From: Fundicoccus sp052116145
GTDB lineage: Bacteria > Bacillota > Bacilli > Lactobacillales > Aerococcaceae
Assembly: GCF_052116145.1 (NCBI RefSeq)
Contig: NZ_JBQKLQ010000003.1
Location: forward strand, 186,001-250,000
Direction of reading: 5' to 3'
DNA length: 64,000 bases
The first letter of the stretch is position 1. Every line of letters begins with the position of its first letter. Below are positions 51,689-60,220 of the stretch, in pieces. The notes beneath the pieces are model-generated. The model had not been told where the DNA came from, searched no databases, and saw only the letters and a list, made by a program, of their open reading frames with translations. Both the position numbers and the translations under genes were made by a program.

Positions 51689-53206
51689 TTATTTATTTGA
51701 ATTATTGAAGAACGGAATATCAAAGTTTAATCCCGCGCCTGTTAAGAAATTCATTTTCTTGAATGTTAAAGTTAAAACAAATGGTACGACAAAAGCAACA
51801 GCCATAGCAACAAAGAAAACTACCATTGAATCAATATGAATGACTAAGAAACCTGGTAATCCACCAACCCCAATTGAGTTAGATTGAACGTTAAAGGTTG
51901 TGGTAATTAAACCTGCAATACCTGAACCAATCATCGCTGCTACAAATGGGTAAATATATTTTAAGGTTACCCCGAACATTGCAGGTTCTGTTACTCCTAA
52001 GTAAGCAGACACTGCTGATGGAATTGTAATTTGTGATTCTTCTTTATCTTGACGTGTTAACCACCAAACGCCTAATACAGCTGAACCTTGCGCAATATTT
52101 GATAAAGCAATCATTGGCCATAAACCAGTTGTACCTGTATCCGCAATTAATTGAGAGTCGATCGCGTTGGTCATATGGTGTAATCCAGTAATAACTAGTG
52201 GTGAATAAAGAGCACCAAATAATGCACCGAACAACCAGCTGAATGATCCTTCTAAACCAGCTAATACGACTGTCGAAATTAAATCACCTAGCCACCAACC
52301 AATTGGTCCGAGTACCGTATGCGCTAAAATGACCGCTGGAACTAGCGCCAAGAATGGGACTAAGATCATGGAAATCATTTCTGGAACAACACGACGCCAG
52401 AATTTTTCTAGATAACTTAAAGCTACTCCGGCAAACATGGCTGGCAAGACTTGTGCTTGATAACCAATCATATCAACTTGGAAGAAATCGAAGTCCCATT
52501 GCGGAACCGTTCCTTCAGCTAAAGCTCCTGCAGCTCCATAAGCATTTAATAACTGTGGAGAGACTAAGGTAATCCCTAGTACAATCCCTAAGATTTGAGT
52601 TGTACCTAGTTTACGAGTAACTGCCCACGTAATACCAACTGGTAAGAAGTGGAAGATTGCCTCACCAATTAACCATAAGAAATGGTTGACCCCGTTCCAA
52701 AACTGGTTAACGTCGACAATCGTATTAAAAACTGGTGAACCGTCTGCTGTCGTTTGTGCTACGCCATCTATAATTTTCTGACCTAACGCTTCAAAAGGAA
52801 CTGCTTCTAATACGTTACGGAAACCTAAAATAAGCCCCCCAACAATAATTGCTGGTATAATCGGTGCGAAAATTTCCGCTAAGAATGTCATGACTTTTTG
52901 CCACCAAGACTGATTAGATTCTGCCGCCGCTTTAACATCTGATTTCGATACGCCACTTACACCTGACACAGCAGTAAAATCTTTATAAAATTCGGAAACA
53001 TTATTACCAATAATTACTTGAAACTGACCTGCTTGTGTAAAACTCCCTTTAACTGATGGCAATTTTTCAATTGCTTGTACATCTGCCTTTGAAGGGTCAT
53101 TTAATGCAAAACGCATACGTGTCGCACAATGCGTCACAGCATTAATGTTTTCAGAACCTCCAATTTTCTCCAGTAATTCTTTAGCATCTTGTTCAAATTG
53201 AGACAT
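51689..53206 (-). CDS. treP: PTS trehalose-specific EIIBC
   Basis: The 505-residue membrane protein takes up and phosphorylates trehalose. The EIIB domain has the phosphocysteine in NAVTHCATRMRFAL (Cys27) and IIGNNVSEFYKDF; the EIIC domain has about ten helices, with FLWLIGEAIFHFLPVGITWA and TGLHHMTNAID. There is no fused EIIA, so it must borrow one, probably from the glucose system, as in Bacillus. It is the first gene of the operon, with cre and TreR-type sites at the promoter. Confidence 0.92.
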   Translation of the reverse strand: MSQFEQDAKELLEKIGGSENINAVTHCATRMRFALNDPSKADVQAIEKLPSVKGSFTQAGQFQVIIGNNVSEFYKDFTAVSGVSGVSKSDVKAAAESNQSWWQKVMTFLAEIFAPIIPAIIVGGLILGFRNVLEAVPFEALGQKIIDGVAQTTADGSPVFNTIVDVNQFWNGVNHFLWLIGEAIFHFLPVGITWAVTRKLGTTQILGIVLGITLVSPQLLNAYGAAGALAEGTVPQWDFDFFQVDMIGYQAQVLPAMFAGVALSYLEKFWRRVVPEMISMILVPFLALVPAVILAHTVLGPIGWWLGDLISTVVLAGLEGSFSWLFGALFGALYSPLVITGLHHMTNAIDSQLIADTGTTGLWPMIALSNIAQGSAVLGVWWLTRQDKEESQITIPSAVSAYLGVTEPAMFGVTLKYIYPFVAAMIGSGIAGLITTTFNVQSNSIGVGGLPGFLVIHIDSMVVFFVAMAVAFVVPFVLTLTFKKMNFLTGAGLNFDIPFFNNSNK

Positions 53207-53231
53207 AACTCTTCCTCCTCGTTTTTCTTAA

Positions 53232-53243
53232 TTGTCTATACAA
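53232..53243. promoter_or_regulatory. Candidate TreR operator
   Basis: TTGTCTATACAA differs by one base from the palindrome TTGTATATACAA known as the tre operator in Bacillus. It lies between the treP promoter and start codon. Confidence 0.75.
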
Positions 53244-53258
53244 CTTTCCAACGACTAC

Positions 53259-53287
53259 ATTCTATCTTGAAAGCGATTTATATGCAA
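53259..53287 (-). promoter_or_regulatory. treP promoter
   Basis: On the minus strand TTGCAT (53282-53287) and TAGAAT (53259-53264) are 17 bases apart. A cre-like site fills the spacer and the TreR operator follows 15 bases after the -10. Confidence 0.75.
53268..53280. promoter_or_regulatory. Candidate cre site in the treP promoter
   Basis: TGAAAGCGATTTA keeps the TGAAAGCG half of the cre consensus, with mismatches in the other half. CcpA binding here would block the promoter. Confidence 0.5.
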
Positions 53288-53366
53288 CTATTATTTACCT
53301 TTTCTAAAATACTTGTTTAAATCCCCCTCTCATTTGTCTATGTTCTATGCGATTGACCGGCTCTAT

Positions 53367-53380
53367 TGAAAACGCATACA
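53367..53380. promoter_or_regulatory. Second candidate cre site upstream of treP
   Basis: TGAAAACGCATACA matches 13 of 14 positions of the cre consensus. It is about 80 bases upstream of the treP -35. The rest of 53207-53521 holds a perfect palindrome ATGATAATTATCAT at 53440 and the jag terminator. Confidence 0.5.
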
Positions 53381-53462
53381 TCTATTTACAGTATGAATGA
53401 AGAGATGGTTTGACGCAAATAATAAGGGAGATTTCTTTCATGATAATTATCATCGGAAAAAT

Positions 53463-53507
53463 AAAAAAACTTCTTTCTCTTAACCAAATGATTAAAAGAA
53501 AGAAGTT
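53463..53507 (-). terminator. Terminator of the yidC-jag operon
   Basis: AACTTCTTTCT (53468-53478) and AGAAAGAAGTT (53497-53507) are perfect complements. Seven T follow on the minus strand. Confidence 0.9.
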
Positions 53508-53521
53508 GTAGTGTTTTAGTT

Positions 53522-54517
53522 TTAGTTTACATAGTCGACCACTAAATAACGATTTGGGTCTTTTCCTTCGGAATGTGTCTTAATATGATCGATTCTGCTC
53601 AAATAGGCATGGATTTGTTTACGCTCATAAGCAGGTAATGGATCTAAAATTACAGCTTGCTTGCTACGTAACACTTGATCTGCCGTACGTTGCGCTATTT
53701 GTTCTAACACATTTGAACGACGGTCACGGTAATCCCCAACGTTTAAAATTACTGACACGCGACGACGTTCGTAACGATGTAATAAAATTTGCGCTAAAGT
53801 TTGCAATGCATTGATAATCTTGCCATGTTTACCGATAACTAAACCAGACTTGTTTGTCTCGATATTGAAAATTACTTGATTACCCTTTTCTTCGTAAGTT
53901 ACGCTAGCATCTGCACCATAAGTTTTAAGAACATCTTCTAAATAATGTACAACAGTTAGACGAGCTTCTTTATTTGTTTCTGCTCGATTCTTTTGCGACT
54001 TTTCTGAATCAACTGTATCAGCTGATTCTACGCTTTGAACATCTACTGTCTCTTTAACTGTTGCTTCTACTTTAGGTTCAACCTTTGCTTTTTTCGCTAC
54101 CGGTTTCGGTGCTACTTTTACTTCTGGCTTAACTTTATCAATACCAGGCTTAGTTACTTCAACTGCTTTAAGAGTTGAAGGTCTAGCCTGAGTTTCAGCT
54201 TTGGGTTTAGCTTTAGACTCAACTTTTGGTTCAGCTTTGACTGCTTGTGGCTTACTAGGTGTTTTATGCCCATCTTTAGCCGATTCAGCAGCTTTGACTT
54301 CCTTTTCTAGCTGACTTGTTAACTCTGCCATTGATAAGTCTGATTCAGTACTTATTTCGACGATAGCGTCTTGCTTACCAAAACCAAAGATACCTTTTTT
54401 ACCTTCGCTAATCACATTGATTTTAGCTTCAGCTTCTGTAATACCTAATTTAGTCAGACCAATCTTAACTGCTTTTTCGACCGATTCAGCTCTGATAGTT
54501 GTACTGTTTTCTAACAT
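53522..54517 (-). CDS. jag: RNA-binding protein Jag (KhpB/EloR)
   Basis: The 331-residue protein has a Jag-N domain (SVEKAVKIGLTKLGITEAEA, KGIFGFGKQDAIVEI), a long Lys/Pro/Val-rich linker (about residues 75-185), a KH domain (NKSGLVIGKHGKIINALQTL) and an R3H domain ending RSKQAVILDPLPAYERKQIH. KhpB binds RNA with KhpA and affects cell elongation in streptococci. The linker is longer than in many relatives. It follows yidC by 32 bases. Confidence 0.95.
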   Translation of the reverse strand: MLENSTTIRAESVEKAVKIGLTKLGITEAEAKINVISEGKKGIFGFGKQDAIVEISTESDLSMAELTSQLEKEVKAAESAKDGHKTPSKPQAVKAEPKVESKAKPKAETQARPSTLKAVEVTKPGIDKVKPEVKVAPKPVAKKAKVEPKVEATVKETVDVQSVESADTVDSEKSQKNRAETNKEARLTVVHYLEDVLKTYGADASVTYEEKGNQVIFNIETNKSGLVIGKHGKIINALQTLAQILLHRYERRRVSVILNVGDYRDRRSNVLEQIAQRTADQVLRSKQAVILDPLPAYERKQIHAYLSRIDHIKTHSEGKDPNRYLVVDYVN

Positions 54518-54549
54518 ATAACGTTCCTTTCTCTGTTTACACTCAGCGC

Positions 54550-55377
54550 TTATTTTTTACGTTTAGTTGCTCGTTTTAACGCACGACGTAATTCTCGTTC
54601 GCGTTCTCTTTCGGCTTCTACTTTTGCTTCGCGCTCTGCAATAATTTTGTAAGGGTTGTTAAAGATAAATGTTTGAATTAATGTAATACCGTTTGAAATG
54701 ACCCAGTATAATGTAACTGCACTTGGTAAGCCAACTGAAATAAATAGAATCATCGCTGGCATCACATAAGTCATCATTGTTGTCGCACTGTTTTTCACTG
54801 GATTTGCTTTCATAGTAAAGTATGAGTTAGCAAATGTTAAAGCTGCTGCGATAACCGGTAAAATAAAGTAAGGATCGACTTGACCTAAATTGGTCCAGAA
54901 GAAATCTCCTTGTTGAATTTCTTGCGTACTTGTAATCGATTGGTATAACGCAATCATTACAGGTAATTGAATAAACATTGGCAAACAACCAGCAAACTGA
55001 TTAACACCACGTGCTTCCATCAATGCTTGCTGTTCTGCTTGCATTGCTTCCATTGATGCACGGTCTTTATTAGGATACTTTGCCTTAATGGCATCTAATT
55101 CTGGTTGAATATCTTGCATCTTACGTTGTGATTTCGTTTGCATTTGGTTTAATGGTAATAATAATAGACGAATAATTAACGTAAAGATAATAATCCCCAT
55201 TGCATAATTATTGCCAAACAAACCTGATAACCATAATAACACTCGGGATAAGTTATCAATAACATACGTACTCCAAATTCCGCCTTCACTTGCTCCTTCA
55301 GCATTCCCACATGCTGTTAGAAACAATACAAAACTTAACATAATGGCAATTTTTAACCATTTACTATACTTCTTCAT
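54550..55377 (-). CDS. yidC: Membrane protein insertase YidC
   Basis: The 275-residue lipoprotein (lipobox LTAC, Cys about 23) has five membrane segments and the YidC/Oxa1 blocks NYAMGIIIFTLIIRLLLLPL, QMQTKSQRKMQDIQPELDAI and ALYQSITSTQEI. It inserts proteins into the membrane with or without Sec. The basic C-terminal tail (RRALKRATKRKK) binds ribosomes in relatives. GGAGG precedes the ATG. It lies 9 bases after rnpA. Confidence 0.96.
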   Translation of the reverse strand: MKKYSKWLKIAIMLSFVLFLTACGNAEGASEGGIWSTYVIDNLSRVLLWLSGLFGNNYAMGIIIFTLIIRLLLLPLNQMQTKSQRKMQDIQPELDAIKAKYPNKDRASMEAMQAEQQALMEARGVNQFAGCLPMFIQLPVMIALYQSITSTQEIQQGDFFWTNLGQVDPYFILPVIAAALTFANSYFTMKANPVKNSATTMMTYVMPAMILFISVGLPSAVTLYWVISNGITLIQTFIFNNPYKIIAEREAKVEAERERERELRRALKRATKRKK

Positions 55378-55386
55378 CCAAGCCTC

Positions 55387-55746
55387 CTATAGATTTTTTA
55401 ATATTGTTTGATCGAGAATGTTCGCTAACTTCATTACATGAATGATAGAACGCTTAATTTGAAAATAATCTTTGTCCCGAATATCTTGGCGTGCAATAAG
55501 TAAAAAATCAATGTCTGGTTTAATCGCCGGCTCAAGCTCATGTAAAGCCTGACGCAAATAACGTTTGATTTGATTTCTTTTTACTGCGTTCCCCATTTTT
55601 TTACCTACCGATAATCCTACTCGAAAATGTACTTGTTCTGGCTTAGGATAAACATAAAGTACTAACTGCCGGTTGGCGATGGATTGTCCATCATGGAAAA
55701 CCTTCTGAAATTCTTTTTCTGATTTAACTCTGTATGCTTTTTTCAA
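55387..55746 (-). CDS. rnpA: Ribonuclease P protein component
   Basis: The 119-residue protein assists the RNase P RNA in 5' processing of tRNAs. It has FQKVFHDGQSIANRQLVLYV, RVGLSVGKKMGNAVKRNQIK (the RNR motif) and LLIARQDIRDKDYFQIK. The start is TTG with AGGGAA upstream. Normally it directly follows rpmH; here a NUDIX gene and two terminators lie between. Confidence 0.95.
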   Translation of the reverse strand: MKKAYRVKSEKEFQKVFHDGQSIANRQLVLYVYPKPEQVHFRVGLSVGKKMGNAVKRNQIKRYLRQALHELEPAIKPDIDFLLIARQDIRDKDYFQIKRSIIHVMKLANILDQTILKNL

Positions 55747-55871
55747 TCTATTATTCCCTCATTCTCACTACAAACATTCACTTCAACATATTATAGCTAA
55801 TATTTCTCTAAAAGAAAAACCGAACTTAACGATTTTGTCACTTTTTCGACAGAATTCGTCAATAAAACTAG

Positions 55872-55914
55872 AAAAGAGCGAAAAATTCGAAGAAATTCGA
55901 AGTTTTCACTCTTT
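55872..55914 (-). terminator. Terminator of the NUDIX gene
   Basis: AAGAG/CTCTT, GAAAA/TTTTC and TTCGAA/TTCGAA blocks form a long imperfect stem; the NUDIX stop codon lies inside it. T-rich sequence follows on the minus strand. Confidence 0.8.
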
Positions 55915-56415
55915 ATTCTGAAGCAATTCTAAATAGTAAGTTTCTAAAGTCAAAGAGTCTAGTGAAATAATTTCTTCTTGACTCACTCGATAAATAAATT
56001 CTTTCAAACTTACCCATTCAAAGGCAATCGTTTCTCCTGCTTGTAAGGTGATCTGAGTTTTATTCATGTTGACCCGTGTAAAAAAATTTGTCCAAATGAC
56101 TGGATGCACTAAATCTATATAACGTTGAACTTGAATTAACGTCTCTGCTTGAATGCCGGTTTCTTCCTGCAGTTCTCTTTTAGCACCAGCTTCCACAGTC
56201 TCACCTTGTAAGATACTTCCTCCAGCTGAAGCTTCAAATTTTCCTGGTAAAATTTCTTTATTCCAATCTCTTTGCATTATAAGAACTGAACCATCCTGAT
56301 GTTGGACTAATATATTTATCACGTGATGATAAAGTCCAGAGGGTATGTCATCGCCTCGACGGTGATTAGACACAATCGTATTGCCTTGTGCATCTACTAA
56401 GTTCCAATACTCCAT
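55906..56415 (-). CDS. NUDIX hydrolase inserted between rpmH and rnpA
   Basis: The 169-residue protein has the NUDIX box GSILQGETVEAGAKRELQEE followed by TGI, preceded by LYHHVINILVQHQDGSVLIM and NKEILPGKFEASAGG. The layout resembles the isopentenyl-diphosphate isomerase-like NUDIX proteins (YfcD type), which hydrolyse unknown nucleotides. It has its own terminator, and rpmH upstream also ends in one, so it may be an independent unit. Its place inside the rpmH-rnpA pair is unusual. Confidence 0.9.
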   Translation of the reverse strand: MEYWNLVDAQGNTIVSNHRRGDDIPSGLYHHVINILVQHQDGSVLIMQRDWNKEILPGKFEASAGGSILQGETVEAGAKRELQEETGIQAETLIQVQRYIDLVHPVIWTNFFTRVNMNKTQITLQAGETIAFEWVSLKEFIYRVSQEEIISLDSLTLETYYLELLQNKE

Positions 56416-56451
56416 CTGACTTCCTCCTATGACTTAAATTTAAAAATATGC

Positions 56452-56486
56452 AAAAAAAAAGGTTTCCTAAAAATATAGGATACCTT
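56452..56486 (-). terminator. Terminator of rpmH
   Basis: On the minus strand AAGGT-TCCTA pairs with TAGGA-ACCTT with one mismatch around a short loop, followed by nine T. Confidence 0.88.
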
Positions 56487-56503
56487 CCAACATTAGGCAT
56501 TTA

Positions 56504-56638
56504 TTATGATGCTAATTTTGCTCTACCTTTTAGACGGCGTCTAGCTAAGACGTTACGTCCATTTTTGGTGCTCATTCTTTTACGGAAACCGTGAACTTTT
56601 TTGCGAGTACGTTTCTTTGGTTGATATGTTCTTTTCAT
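56504..56638 (-). CDS. rpmH: 50S ribosomal protein L34
   Basis: A 44-residue, very basic protein that reads MKRTYQPKKRTRKKVHGFRK and continues with RMSTKNGRNVLARRRLKGRA, the universal L34 sequence. AGGAGG lies 8-9 bases before the ATG, and two stop codons in a row end it. It lies at the left edge of oriC. Confidence 0.98.
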   Translation of the reverse strand: MKRTYQPKKRTRKKVHGFRKRMSTKNGRNVLARRRLKGRAKLAS

Positions 56639-56680
56639 TCTGATACACCTCCTATGTCTACTGTTAAACAATACTAGAAT

Positions 56681-56709
56681 AGTTTAATGAAGTACGCGAT
56701 GAAAGTCAA
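56681..56709 (-). promoter_or_regulatory. rpmH promoter
   Basis: On the minus strand TTGACT (56704-56709) and TAAACT (56681-56686) are 17 bases apart, about 43 bases before rpmH. Confidence 0.7.
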
Positions 56710-56760
56710 GATATTTTTTTAGCAATTAAAATACTTTTTCTTTTGCACAGTTAATTTTTG

Positions 56761-57106
56761 TTATGCACATGCGTTGTGGATTGTGTGGATAACTGTTATA
56801 GTCATTTTTTACATTCACAAGACATTCATTAGTTTATCGACAAATTAACATGGTGTCAATAAGTGTTGTTTTTTATCAACAGTTTTTGTGCATAACCGTT
56901 AAGAATGTGATAGAATCAAGTTATAAAAACTTACGGTTATCCACACAGTATTCATTTCATCTGACCTGATTTTATCTTATCCACAAGTTTTGTTAACCTG
57001 TGGATAAGTTAATTGTTAACATGTTGACAGTTTAAGTGATGAGTTTTCAACTTGTGGAAAACTTTCAATATGCTACAATATCCGTACGTGTTTAAACTGT
57101 GAATAA
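56761..57106. other. oriC upstream DnaA-box cluster
   Basis: The dnaA upstream region holds about ten DnaA boxes. Perfect ones are TTATCCACA at 56937 and 56977 (plus) and TGTGGATAA at 56784 and 56999 (minus). One-mismatch boxes are at 56761, 56834, 56873, 56887, 57053 and 57098. This is the usual Gram-positive origin layout between rpmH and dnaA, and it should also autoregulate dnaA. Confidence 0.93.
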
Positions 57107-57137
57107 CTATTTATTCGATTGAGGTGAAAATTATATA

Positions 57138-58469
57138 ATGGATGAAAAGGAACGTTTCTGGAATGAAATTACTGACTATCTAAAAGAGATTCTTTCATTA
57201 ACTTCTTATACAACATGGGTTGAACCAGCCAAAGTCACACGTATTGGTAATCAATCTATATCTGTTGCAGTTCCAAATAGCTTAACTAAAAATTACTGGG
57301 AACGACATCTAGCTGGTTATATTCTTCAATATAGTCTTGAAAATTATGGCGTAGAATATGAACCGACCTTTATTATTGTACCTGAAGATGAACCAGATTC
57401 TTTAAAGAAAAAGAAAGAAATTTCTCCCTCTGAAAATGAGTATTTCAGTGATTCTCAATTGAATCCCAATTATACTTTTGAAAATTTTGTTATCGGTGAA
57501 GACAATAAGATGGCCGGTGGAGCAGCATTAGCAGTGTCTGATGGACCTGGAAAAACATACAATCCATTTTTAATTTACGGTGGTGTTGGTTTAGGAAAGA
57601 CTCACTTGATGCAAGCAGTAGGCCACGAGATTAAGCGTAAGAATCCTGCCGCAAAAATCAAATACGCAACGAGTGAATCGTTCGTAAATGACTTTATCAC
57701 AAGTATTCAAAATGGATCTCAAAAAGAGTTTAGAGAAATGTATCGTAACATCGACGTTCTATTAATAGATGATATTCAATTTTTATCGAAGAAGGATGCC
57801 ACTCAAGAAGAATTTTTCCATACGTTTAATGCACTCTATAATAATGAAAAACAAATTGTATTAACGAGTGATCGCCTTCCAAATAACATTGATAATCTAG
57901 AAGAACGTTTGATTAGTCGCTTTAAATGGGGGTTATCTACTGATATCACTCCCCCTGATTTAGAAACTCGAATTGCAATTTTAAGAAAAAAAGCGAGTAA
58001 TGATCGCTTAGACATTAGTTCAGAGACACTCACCTATATCGCTAATAATGTGGATACAAATATTCGTGAGCTTGAAGGAGCTTTAATGAGAGTGATTGCA
58101 TTTGCTGCAATTGAAGGTCGAGATATTAATTCGAATTTAGCAGCAGAAGCCTTGAGTAATATGCTAGGTGATGATGAAAAGAATCCTTTAACTGTTTCTG
58201 AGATCATCAACCAAGCCAGTCGCTTTTTCCAAATTAGTGCCGATGCGATTAAAGGTAAAAAACGTACAAAAGACATTGTTCATGCACGTCAAGTGGGGAT
58301 GTATCTAGCAAGAGAACTGACTGAACTTTCCTTTCCTAAGATAGGTGATGAATTTGGTAAGAAAAATCATACGACTGTAATCCATGCTTATGAGAAGATT
58401 GCTGAAAATCTTAAGACTGATGACGAATTAAAAGACCAAATAAAACAACTGAAGCAGAAGTTGTCTTAA
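57138..58469 (+). CDS. dnaA: Chromosomal replication initiator DnaA
   Basis: The 443-residue protein opens the origin. It has domain I (FWNEITDYLKEILSLTSYTT), a short linker near residues 85-110, the AAA+ domain with Walker A GGVGLGKTH (148-156) and Walker B LLIDDIQF, and domain IV with the DnaA signature GKKNHTTVIHAYEKI. AGGTGA precedes the ATG. It is the first gene of the right arm. Confidence 0.98.
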   Translation: MDEKERFWNEITDYLKEILSLTSYTTWVEPAKVTRIGNQSISVAVPNSLTKNYWERHLAGYILQYSLENYGVEYEPTFIIVPEDEPDSLKKKKEISPSENEYFSDSQLNPNYTFENFVIGEDNKMAGGAALAVSDGPGKTYNPFLIYGGVGLGKTHLMQAVGHEIKRKNPAAKIKYATSESFVNDFITSIQNGSQKEFREMYRNIDVLLIDDIQFLSKKDATQEEFFHTFNALYNNEKQIVLTSDRLPNNIDNLEERLISRFKWGLSTDITPPDLETRIAILRKKASNDRLDISSETLTYIANNVDTNIRELEGALMRVIAFAAIEGRDINSNLAAEALSNMLGDDEKNPLTVSEIINQASRFFQISADAIKGKKRTKDIVHARQVGMYLARELTELSFPKIGDEFGKKNHTTVIHAYEKIAENLKTDDELKDQIKQLKQKLS

Positions 58470-58484
58470 TTATATTTTTGCACA

Positions 58485-58625
58485 TGTGTATAACTCCAAA
58501 AGTTGTCAGTGACTTATGCACATGTCAACTAACAGGCAGAAATGATACCCCCATTAGTTTTAGTAGACTTATAACCACTATAGACAGGGCCTACTACTAT
58601 TACTTATTATTTATATTAATATTAT
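58485..58625. other. Downstream oriC element: DnaA boxes, GC patch and DnaA-trios
   Basis: Between dnaA and dnaN lie one-mismatch DnaA boxes at 58485 (minus) and 58514 (plus), a GC patch GACAGGGCC, and then CTACTACTATTACTT (58591-58605) followed by AT-rich sequence. Read on the other strand 3'-5' this gives GAT-GAT-GAT-AAT-GAA, the DnaA-trio repeat of the basal unwinding system. The AT-rich part is the likely unwinding site. Confidence 0.75.
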
Positions 58626-58648
58626 TTATTTATAAAGGAGTAGATGAA

Positions 58649-59797
58649 ATGAAATTTACTATTAATAGACACGCACTAACCACTCAGTTAGCAAACGTAT
58701 CTAAAGCAATCCCTTCTAAAGCTACTATTCAAATTTTAACAGGATTAAAACTCTCTGTGACAAACGAAGGGGTTACCTTAATCGGTAGTGATTCTGATAT
58801 CTCTATTGAAAGTTTTCTTCCAATAGAAGATGAGTCATTACATTTAAAAGTTGAAGAAACTGGACATGTTGTATTACCAGCACGTTTGTTCAATGATATT
58901 GTAAAAAAATTACCTTTAGACGATGTAACAATTGATATGAACGAGTCATTCACAGTTACTGTAACCTCAGGTAAAGCAACATTTAATATTGTAGGGATTG
59001 ATGGAGATACTTATCCTCACTTACCAGAGATCGAAGCAGATAAACGAATTGTTTTACCAACAGCCTCTTTCAAACAAATGATTAACCAAACAATATTCGC
59101 AGCATCGAATCAAGAAAGTCGCCCTGTTCTTACTGGTATTCATTTACAAGCAACTGCAAATCATCTAACTGCTATCGCAACGGATAGTCATCGTTTAAGT
59201 AAACGTGAGATCCCAGTGGATATTAGTGAAAGTCAATTAAACTTTGATGCTATTACTATTCCAAAGAAAACAATGACAGAATTGACTAGAATTGTAGAAG
59301 ATGATCAAACACTCTATATGATGGTTGCACAACAACAAGTTATTTTTGAAGCTGAGAAATTAACAATTTATTCTCGTTTATTAGAAGGTAACTATCCTGA
59401 AACAAGCCGTTTAATTCCTACTTCTCACCAAACAGAGATGGTAGTAAATGCGAACGAGTTCCATCAAGCCATTGATCGTGCAGCTTTAATGTCACACGAA
59501 GGTAAGAATAACGTCGTTCAACTTTCTGTTGAGAATTCGATCGTAGAATTATCCGTAAGTGGTAACGAAGCTGGACATGTAGCGGAGTTAATTAATACTA
59601 AAGATGCCAGTGGAGAGGATTTACGTATTTCATTTAACCCAGATTATATGAAAGATGCGTTGAAATCATTTGGAGAAATTGATGTAAAAATTGAATTCCA
59701 ATCTGCTGTACGCCCATTATTAATTTCTGCAGAAACTGAAAGTGAGATTCCACATAATCAGTTATTACAATTATTAACCCCAGTCAGAACTCATTAA
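58649..59797 (+). CDS. dnaN: DNA polymerase III beta clamp
   Basis: The 382-residue sliding clamp has FTINRHALTTQLANVSKAIP at the start, HLKVEETGHVVLPARLFNDI, TASFKQMINQTIFAASNQES, RPVLTGIHLQA, TAIATDSHRLSKRE and the C-terminal LLTPVRTH end. The ATG at 58649 has AAAGGAG 8 bases upstream; the frame is open further back through the oriC element but without a site. Confidence 0.97.
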   Translation: MKFTINRHALTTQLANVSKAIPSKATIQILTGLKLSVTNEGVTLIGSDSDISIESFLPIEDESLHLKVEETGHVVLPARLFNDIVKKLPLDDVTIDMNESFTVTVTSGKATFNIVGIDGDTYPHLPEIEADKRIVLPTASFKQMINQTIFAASNQESRPVLTGIHLQATANHLTAIATDSHRLSKREIPVDISESQLNFDAITIPKKTMTELTRIVEDDQTLYMMVAQQQVIFEAEKLTIYSRLLEGNYPETSRLIPTSHQTEMVVNANEFHQAIDRAALMSHEGKNNVVQLSVENSIVELSVSGNEAGHVAELINTKDASGEDLRISFNPDYMKDALKSFGEIDVKIEFQSAVRPLLISAETESEIPHNQLLQLLTPVRTH

Positions 59798-59828
59798 AAG
59801 TATTCAATAGACTTAAATAAAAAAAATT

Positions 59829-59852
59829 CAGCCTTTTTAGGCTGTTTTTTTT
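59829..59852 (+). terminator. Terminator of dnaN
   Basis: CAGCCT and AGGCTG pair around four T and are followed by eight T. Confidence 0.92.
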
Positions 59853-59977
59853 ATTTCGATATTTTGCTTAAAAAGAGAGTATATGCCCTAAGATTCCGAA
59901 TAATTGCGATTTATTTGAGATTTCTATAGATATAAGGTATAATTAGTCATGATATTGAATGAATATAGGTGATAAAA

Positions 59978-60220
59978 ATGATGAAAAGAATAGTAAATAT
60001 TCAAAATGCTTTTATTACGCTTGGACAATTGCTCAAACATGAGAATTTTATCAGTAGTGGTGGAATGGCCAAATGGTATTTAAGTGAGTTTGATGTATTT
60101 GTTAATGAACTACAAGAGCAACGTCGTGGAAAAAAATTATACGATGGTGACACAGTTTATTTGCCGAACGAAGATGTAATGATCACAGTCCAATCGACGA
60201 GTGATTCAAAAAGACCATGA
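59978..60220 (+). CDS. yaaA: S4-domain RNA-binding protein YaaA
   Basis: The 80-residue protein carries an S4-like fold: FITLGQLLKHENFISSGGMA, KWYLSEFDVFVNELQEQRRG and KLYDGDTVYLPNEDV. This is the small S4 protein found between dnaN and recF throughout Firmicutes; it may bind ribosomal RNA. The ATG at 59978 has AGGTGAT upstream. Its stop overlaps the recF start (ATGA). Confidence 0.92.
   Translation: MMKRIVNIQNAFITLGQLLKHENFISSGGMAKWYLSEFDVFVNELQEQRRGKKLYDGDTVYLPNEDVMITVQSTSDSKRP

Noticed and set aside
53440..53453. Palindrome ATGATAATTATCAT as a Fur or PerR box
   Set aside because: It lacks the central spacing of the 7-1-7 consensus and has no iron or peroxide gene next to it.
53440..53508. 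A 22-codon frame beginning MIIIIGKIKKLL with a ribosome-like site before it
   Set aside because: Most of it coincides with the jag terminator hairpin on the other strand, which explains the sequence; no further support for a gene.
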